Shown piece by piece: positions 41,628 through 45,678 of a DNA stretch of 45,678 nucleotides (positions are counted from its first letter, which is position 1; the number at the start of each line of letters is the position of its first letter). The position numbers and the translations under genes were made by a program. The notes under the pieces were generated by a model. The model was given only the letters and a program-made list of their open reading frames with translations. It was not told the DNA's origin and did no database searches. Location: contig NZ_JACBXA010000020.1 in NCBI RefSeq assembly GCF_013870515.1, positions 1 to 45,678 of the forward strand, in the 5' to 3' direction. Origin of the DNA: Streptomyces albidus (ex Kaewkla and Franco 2022) (lineage in GTDB: Bacteria; Actinomycetota; Actinomycetes; Streptomycetales; Streptomycetaceae).

Positions 41628-42083
41628 ATGGACGCGGTGGACAGGCAGCTCATTCAGGCGCTGCGCGAGAACGGCAGGGCCTCCTACGCCGAGCTCGGCC
41701 GACTCGTCGGCCTCTCCGGCCCCAGTGTCACCGATCGCATCAACCGGCTCGAGACCGCCGGTGTGATCACCGGATACCGCGCGACCGTCGACGCACGCTC
41801 GCTCGGTCTGGGGGTCACCGCGCTCATCGGCATCCAGCTCTCCGACGCCACCGACCACGAGGACGTCGCCGGCCGGCTGCGTGACCTGAGCGAGGTCGAG
41901 GACTGCTGGTTCATCGCCGGCGACGACTCCTACATGCTCAAGGTGCGCGCATCGGACGTGGACGCGCTGGAGACCCTCATCCGACGGCTCTCCGGCACCA
42001 AGGGCGTCTCCCGTACGCGCACGACAGTCGTGCTGTCCACGAAGTGGGAGAACCGCGTCGGTGAACTCCCGCAGGAGGTCTGA
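41628..42083 (+). CDS. Lrp/AsnC-family transcriptional regulator
   Basis: This 151-residue protein has an N-terminal helix-turn-helix (DRQLIQALRENGRASYAELG, then GLSGPSVTDRINRLETAGVI). The RAM effector domain (GVTALIGIQLSDATDHEDVA, CWFIAGDDSYMLKVRASDVD) is also present. It belongs to the Lrp/AsnC family that senses amino acids or related ligands. It lies between divergent ubiX and downstream mqnE, as in other Streptomyces, so control of menaquinone genes is plausible but not shown. ATG 41628 follows GGAAGG (41611-41616) and AGGA (41621-41624). The upstream extension to 41508 is rejected. Two small hairpins follow the stop. Confidence 0.93.
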   Translation: MDAVDRQLIQALRENGRASYAELGRLVGLSGPSVTDRINRLETAGVITGYRATVDARSLGLGVTALIGIQLSDATDHEDVAGRLRDLSEVEDCWFIAGDDSYMLKVRASDVDALETLIRRLSGTKGVSRTRTTVVLSTKWENRVGELPQEV

Positions 42084-42084
42084 G

Positions 42085-42121
42085 CGGGACCAGACCGGTC
42101 CCGAGCCCCGCAAGTGCGGGG
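42085..42121 (+). terminator. Two tandem hairpins between the AsnC gene and mqnE
   Basis: CGGGACC (42085-42091) pairs with GGTCCCG (42097-42103). CCCCGC (42106-42111) pairs with GCGGGG (42116-42121). They directly follow the regulator's stop and may end or attenuate its transcript before mqnE. Confidence 0.5.
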
Positions 42122-42169
42122 AGTAGGCTCCACAAGGCGCTCGAAGCAGACATCCGAGGAGGGCTACGC

Positions 42170-43336
42170 ATGGACGCTGGGCTCAAGCGCGAGCTGGAGG
42201 AGAAGGTCCACGCAGGTGAGCGGCTCACCCGCGAGGACGGTATCGCCCTCTACGACTGCGACGACCTGGCATGGCTCGGCGGGCTCGCCCACGAGGTGCG
42301 AACGCGCAAGAACGGCGATGTCGTTCACTTCAACATCAACCGCCATCTCAACATGACGAACGTGTGCACGGCCTCGTGCGCGTACTGCTCGTTCCAGCGC
42401 AAGCCGGGTGAGAAGGACGCTTACACGATGCGCATCGAGGAGGCGGTGAAGCTCGCCAAGGCGATGGAGGGCGAGAACCTCACCGAGCTCCACATCGTCA
42501 ACGGTCTGCATCCGACGCTGCCTTGGCGGTACTACCCGCGGTCGCTCAGCGCGCTCAAGGAGGCGCTGCCCGACACCGTGTCGCTGAAGGCGTTCACCGC
42601 CACCGAGATCCAGCACTTCGAGAAGATCTCCGGGATGGACGCGAGCGAGATCCTCGACGTCCTGATCGAGTCGGGCCTCGAGTCCCTGACGGGCGGCGGT
42701 GCCGAGATCTTCGACTGGGAGGTCCGGCAGCACATCGTCGACCACGACACCCACTGGGAGGACTGGTCGCGCATCCACCGCCTCGCGCACTCGAAGGGCC
42801 TCAAGACGCCCAGCACGATGCTGTACGGACACATCGAGGAGCCGCGTCACCGCGTGGACCACGTGCTGCGTCTGCGTGAGCTGCAGGACGAGACGGGCGG
42901 CTTCCAGGTCTTCATCCCCCTTCGCTACCAGCACGACTTCGTCGACATGCAGGACGGCAAGGTCCGCAACCGGCTTCAGGCGCGCACCACGATGGCGTCC
43001 GGTGCGGAGGCGCTGAAGACCTTCGCGGTCTCCCGTCTGCTCTTCGACAACGTGCCGCACGTGAAGGTCTTCTGGGTCATGCACGGCGTCCAGACCGCCC
43101 AGCTCGCGCTACAGCACGGTGCGGACGACATGGACGGGTCGGTCGTCGAGTACAAGATCACTCACGACGCCGACAACTACGGCACGCCCGACAAGCTCAC
43201 CCGTGAGGATCTGCTCGACCTGATCCGCGACGCGGGCTTCAAGCCCGTCGAGCGGAACACCCGCTACGAGATCCTGCGCGAGTACGACGGCCCGGACCCG
43301 GAGCGCCGCGAGGCGCCTCAGCCGATGCGCATCTGA
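42170..43336 (+). CDS. mqnE: Aminofutalosine synthase MqnE (radical SAM)
   Basis: This 388-residue radical SAM enzyme has the cluster motif CTASCAYC (Cys66, Cys70, Cys73) in HLNMTNVCTASCAYCSFQRK. ELHIVNGLHPTLPWRYYPRS, SLKAFTATEIQHFEKISG and TGGGAEIFDWEVRQ are typical of the MqnE/MqnC group; the overall sequence fits MqnE. It converts the chorismate-derived 3-[(1-carboxyvinyl)oxy]benzoate and SAM to aminofutalosine, an early step in futalosine-route menaquinone synthesis. The start is ATG 42170, after an AGGAGG-like site (42157-42163). The next gene begins 27 bp after the stop. Confidence 0.95.
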   Translation: MDAGLKRELEEKVHAGERLTREDGIALYDCDDLAWLGGLAHEVRTRKNGDVVHFNINRHLNMTNVCTASCAYCSFQRKPGEKDAYTMRIEEAVKLAKAMEGENLTELHIVNGLHPTLPWRYYPRSLSALKEALPDTVSLKAFTATEIQHFEKISGMDASEILDVLIESGLESLTGGGAEIFDWEVRQHIVDHDTHWEDWSRIHRLAHSKGLKTPSTMLYGHIEEPRHRVDHVLRLRELQDETGGFQVFIPLRYQHDFVDMQDGKVRNRLQARTTMASGAEALKTFAVSRLLFDNVPHVKVFWVMHGVQTAQLALQHGADDMDGSVVEYKITHDADNYGTPDKLTREDLLDLIRDAGFKPVERNTRYEILREYDGPDPERREAPQPMRI

Positions 43337-43363
43337 GACGGGCGGCGGGGTACTCGCGGCCGC

Positions 43364-44068
43364 ATGGCCGCACCCCGTGAGCACGGCAGTCCCGAGGACG
43401 ACTACACCGCTGCGCCCTTCGTTCCCGGAGGCGGGGCCGGACTCGACGAGCTGCGCGCGGCAGCAGCCCGGTGCCGGGGATGCCCCCTGCACCGGGACAC
43501 CACGCAGACGGTCTTCGGCGAGGGCGCTCCCGGTGCCCGGATCCTGATTCTCGGGGAACAGCCCGGCGACCAGGAGGACCGGCGGGGAGAGCCTTTCGTC
43601 GGCCCCGCCGGCAAGGTCCTCGACAGGGCCCTGGAGGAGGCGGGGATCGACCCCGCGCAGTCCTACGTCACCAACGCGGTCAAGCACTTCAAGTTCGAGT
43701 ACGCCTCCGCCGGGCGCGGCAAGGGCGGGGACTCCTCCGGGACGAAGTCCAAGCGGAGGATCCACAAGGCGCCCAGCCTGCGCGAGATGACCGCGTGCGG
43801 TCCGTGGCTCGCCGCTGAAATCGCCCTGGTCGAACCGGAGTTGATCGTCGTATTGGGTGCGACAGCGGGAAAGGCGCTGCTCGGCTCCTCGTTCCGGGTG
43901 ACCAAGCAGCGCGGTGTGCTCATGGAACAGGACGTGCACGGGCGGACCGAACGCCTTCTCGCGACGATCCACCCGTCCGCCGTGCTGCGCGCCGATGACC
44001 GGGAGGCCGTCCGCCGGGGTCTGGTGGAGGACCTGCGGGTGGCCGCCGGCGCGCTGGGCACGTCCTGA
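43364..44068 (+). CDS. udgX: UdgX-type uracil-DNA glycosylase
   Basis: This 234-residue protein has GEQPGDQEDRRGEPFVGPAG as the catalytic segment. Cys37 and Cys40 (CRGCPLHRD) and Cys145 (TACGPWL) are available for an iron-sulfur cluster, with a His in KHFKF as a possible fourth ligand. The KRRIHK loop with His134 is the hallmark of UdgX, known from mycobacteria to bond covalently with uracil sites in DNA. The loop here is longer than the mycobacterial version I recall: an additional Gly/Ser/Lys-rich stretch (about 113-130) precedes KRRIHK. ATG 43364 is 27 bp after mqnE, but a functional link is unlikely. Confidence 0.92.
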   Translation: MAAPREHGSPEDDYTAAPFVPGGGAGLDELRAAAARCRGCPLHRDTTQTVFGEGAPGARILILGEQPGDQEDRRGEPFVGPAGKVLDRALEEAGIDPAQSYVTNAVKHFKFEYASAGRGKGGDSSGTKSKRRIHKAPSLREMTACGPWLAAEIALVEPELIVVLGATAGKALLGSSFRVTKQRGVLMEQDVHGRTERLLATIHPSAVLRADDREAVRRGLVEDLRVAAGALGTS

Positions 44069-44111
44069 TCCGGTGACTCGCCGGCGCTCAGCGCCTGACA
44101 GGCTTGCGCGC

Positions 44112-45407
44112 TCAGCGCCGTACGGCCTGAGCGCTCAGCTGCTGCTCGACCGCTCTCCTCTCCTCGTCTCTCACGCGGGAGCGGGCCGCGTGCGGCACGG
44201 TCGGCAGCCGCGGCTCGGCCAGGCGTCGCTGGACGCCCTGCACGAGCCGGGAGGCGGTGAAGGTCGCGCCGTACACGAAGCGCATCGAAGGCCCGAAGGA
44301 CGGCGCCGTGATCAGACCGGCGAAGAACAGCCCGGGGTGCGAGGACTCGAAGCGTCCGTTCAGCTCCGGTGCGTCGCTGTTGCCGACCCGGTGCAGGATG
44401 CGGCGTACGGACTCGTCGAGCATCGGCAGCCGCGACAGCCGCGGAGTGAAGCCGGTGGCGGCCACGACATGGTCCGTCTCGACGGTACGGACGACGCCGT
44501 CCGTGGACTCCAGACGCAGCCGCACCTGGTCCCGTACCAGCTCCGCCGAGGTCAGACGGCTGCTGAGCAGCACGGGCACCGCGAACTCGAACCTGTCGCG
44601 CAGCCACCAGGCGCCCGCGGGCCCCAGCGCGTTGCGCGCGATGTGCAAGCGCAGCCCGGCCGGCAACTTCCGTACGGCCCACGGGATCTCGGACCACGCC
44701 CAGCTCGGCCAGCCCGTGCCGAGGCCGCAGTGCGGGTCGCGCAGCGCCCGCATCATGGAGCGCTGCAGCGGCTGCGGCGGGGAGTTCCAGTTGATGCGGT
44801 CGGCGCGGGCGACGACGCGCACGTGGGCACCCTCCTCGGCGAGCAGCGCCGCGGACTCCAGCGCGGCCTGGCCGGCTCCGACGACCGTCACGTCCTTGCC
44901 CTTGAACTGCGACAGCTCGCGGTGGTGGCTGCTGTGCGATACGAGCTCGAAGGGGAGCTTGCGCAGCGGTCCGGGCTTGTGCACGAACGGCATGACGCCG
45001 ATGGCGAGCACGACCGTACGCGCCACGAGGACCTCGCCCTCCGCCGTCTCGACCCGGAATCCGCGGGCGCAGGGGACGACGGAGGTCACCGTCTGCTCGT
45101 CCGCGAGCGGAGTGGCCCGCTTGCCGAACCACTGCCCGTACTCGGTGAACGTGCCGATGGGCAGCGGGCGTCCGTGCTCCACGGTGATGCCGCGTGCGGC
45201 GCAGTACGCGGCCAGCGTGTGGGTGCCGGAGGGGTCGGAGAGGTTGGAGGACCAGGGCTCGGACTTCAGGAACATGCCCTGGGGCATGTGGTCGCGCCAC
45301 GAGGCCATGGGCCGGCCCAGAACGCGCAGGTTGAGTCCGGCCGCTGCTGCGTGCGAGGCGATGGAGAGGCCGTAGGGGCCGGCGCCCACCACTACGAGGT
45401 CGTACAT
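44112..45407 (-). CDS. Flavin-dependent NAD(P)-binding oxidoreductase (FMO/lysine-hydroxylase-like)
   Basis: This 431-residue protein has two Rossmann motifs: VVVGAGPYGLSIASHAAA at the N-terminus for FAD and VTVVGAGQAALESAALLAEE near residue 175 for NAD(P). ATGFTPRLSRLP near residue 330 is the ATG(Y/F) motif of flavin-containing and N-hydroxylating monooxygenases. PQGMFLKSEPWSSNLSDP is shared with related Streptomyces proteins. The substrate is unknown. The ATG at 45407-45405 has GAAGGAAA just upstream. It overlaps the preceding minus-strand gene by about 16 bases, so the two are probably co-transcribed. Confidence 0.88.
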   Translation of the reverse strand: MYDLVVVGAGPYGLSIASHAAAAGLNLRVLGRPMASWRDHMPQGMFLKSEPWSSNLSDPSGTHTLAAYCAARGITVEHGRPLPIGTFTEYGQWFGKRATPLADEQTVTSVVPCARGFRVETAEGEVLVARTVVLAIGVMPFVHKPGPLRKLPFELVSHSSHHRELSQFKGKDVTVVGAGQAALESAALLAEEGAHVRVVARADRINWNSPPQPLQRSMMRALRDPHCGLGTGWPSWAWSEIPWAVRKLPAGLRLHIARNALGPAGAWWLRDRFEFAVPVLLSSRLTSAELVRDQVRLRLESTDGVVRTVETDHVVAATGFTPRLSRLPMLDESVRRILHRVGNSDAPELNGRFESSHPGLFFAGLITAPSFGPSMRFVYGATFTASRLVQGVQRRLAEPRLPTVPHAARSRVRDEERRAVEQQLSAQAVRR

Positions 45408-45678
45408 GCGTTTCCTTCTCTCTGATCATTCACTGATCGCTCATCACGAGTGGTGCGGAAATGCGTTGTGGACGGCAGCCCCAGCACGGTGGCCGGGAAC
45501 TCGGGACGCGCAGGTCTGACGCGCAGCCAGGCCTTGCGTGCGCAGCGGCGGATCGAGGAGCGGGTCATGGCGAAGAACGGGGCGGGGTCGTCCGCCGAGA
45601 ACCAGGCGCGCTCCACCGGACCGACCTCCCCCGACCAGATCCGCGTGGAGACGCTGGAGGGGGCGCGGGTGGTGCACG
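45392..45678 (-). CDS. 3' end of an unidentified gene (5' part outside window)
   Basis: A minus-strand frame without stops enters at the window edge and ends at TAG 45394-45392, giving about 95 residues. Third-position GC is high up to about 45460. The visible part includes GPVERAWFSADDPAPFFAMT and RSSIRRCARKAWLRVRPARP, and the last 20 residues are atypical (DERSVNDQREGN). A Cys/Arg-rich basic segment with no signal or membrane features suggests a cytoplasmic protein. I do not recognise the family. It overlaps the start of the oxidoreductase gene at 45407. A competing frame at 45444-45677 has poorer composition. Confidence 0.6.
   Translation of the reverse strand, partial: CTTRAPSSVSTRIWSGEVGPVERAWFSADDPAPFFAMTRSSIRRCARKAWLRVRPARPEFPATVLGLPSTTHFRTTRDERSVNDQREGNACTTS

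Noticed and set aside
44085..44121. Repeated GCGCTCAGCGCC segments near the end of the UdgX gene
   Set aside because: Two short GC-rich near-palindromes, partly inside the oxidoreductase gene end. They could be a weak terminator, but pairing is not distinctive enough to call.
45444..45677. Alternative minus-strand frame at the window end
   Set aside because: It is His/Arg/Gly-rich with poor third-position GC; the frame ending at 45392 has better codon use.

Overview
The window looks like a chromosomal segment of a Streptomyces or close relative. It has very high GC with strong third-position GC, many GTG/TTG starts, 1-4 base stop/start overlaps inside operons, and families typical of the genus: DUF397, DUF5753-type regulators, DUF574-type methyltransferase, DUF3558, DUF2637, the SCO4490/SCO4491-type menaquinone genes and a UdgX-type glycosylase. 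I saw no rRNA, tRNA, CRISPR array, integrase, transposase or prophage gene.

Layout. (1) 1-4145, tetrapyrrole operon: end of hemA, hemC, a fused SUMT-like/HemD protein and hemB, closed by two hairpins. (2) 4398-8080, accessory genes: DUF5753 regulator plus DUF397 protein, a convergent SAM methyltransferase, and a Tat-exported cytokinin-dehydrogenase-like flavoenzyme. (3) 8311-14552, a type VII-style polymorphic toxin operon: SseB-like protein, ESX-like protein, a 1576-residue RHS/YD-repeat protein with a variable C-terminal effector domain, and a probable immunity gene. (4) 14629-18981, translation: argS with an overlapping P-loop kinase, divergent from a class I lysS. (5) 19099-23823, membrane DUF2637 protein, two DUF3558 lipoproteins and rtcB. 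(6) 23965-27415, a TetR-controlled set on the minus strand (FAD monooxygenase, YnfA, SDR) with its divergent regulator and three matching operators. (7) 27527-28676, an SRPBCC protein and an unrecognised conserved protein, separated by a long hairpin. (8) 28999-35534, hemL, a histidine phosphatase, then a complete System II cytochrome c maturation set (ResA-like, CcdA, ResB, CcsB). (9) 35577-43336, futalosine-route menaquinone genes (SCO4490-type decarboxylase, prenyltransferase, ubiX, AsnC regulator, mqnE) interspersed with a PLDc_N-type protein, a rhomboid and a lipoprotein. (10) 43364-45678, a UdgX-type glycosylase, a flavin oxidoreductase and the end of an unidentified gene cut by the window edge.

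Working together, segments 1, 8 and 9 supply respiration: hemC/D/B and hemL make heme precursors, the Ccs system attaches heme to c-type cytochromes, and the mqn genes make the quinone.

The least described part is the toxin operon. The C-terminal domain of its RHS protein carries a spaced His-Gly and Ala-Cys motif pair resembling the catalytic dyad of caspase-like (clan CD) cysteine peptidases. It is followed 17 bp later by a gene with a TTG start that fits an immunity protein. The best cis-regulatory signal is the set of three YCAACGCNNGTTGG operators between the monooxygenase and tetR.
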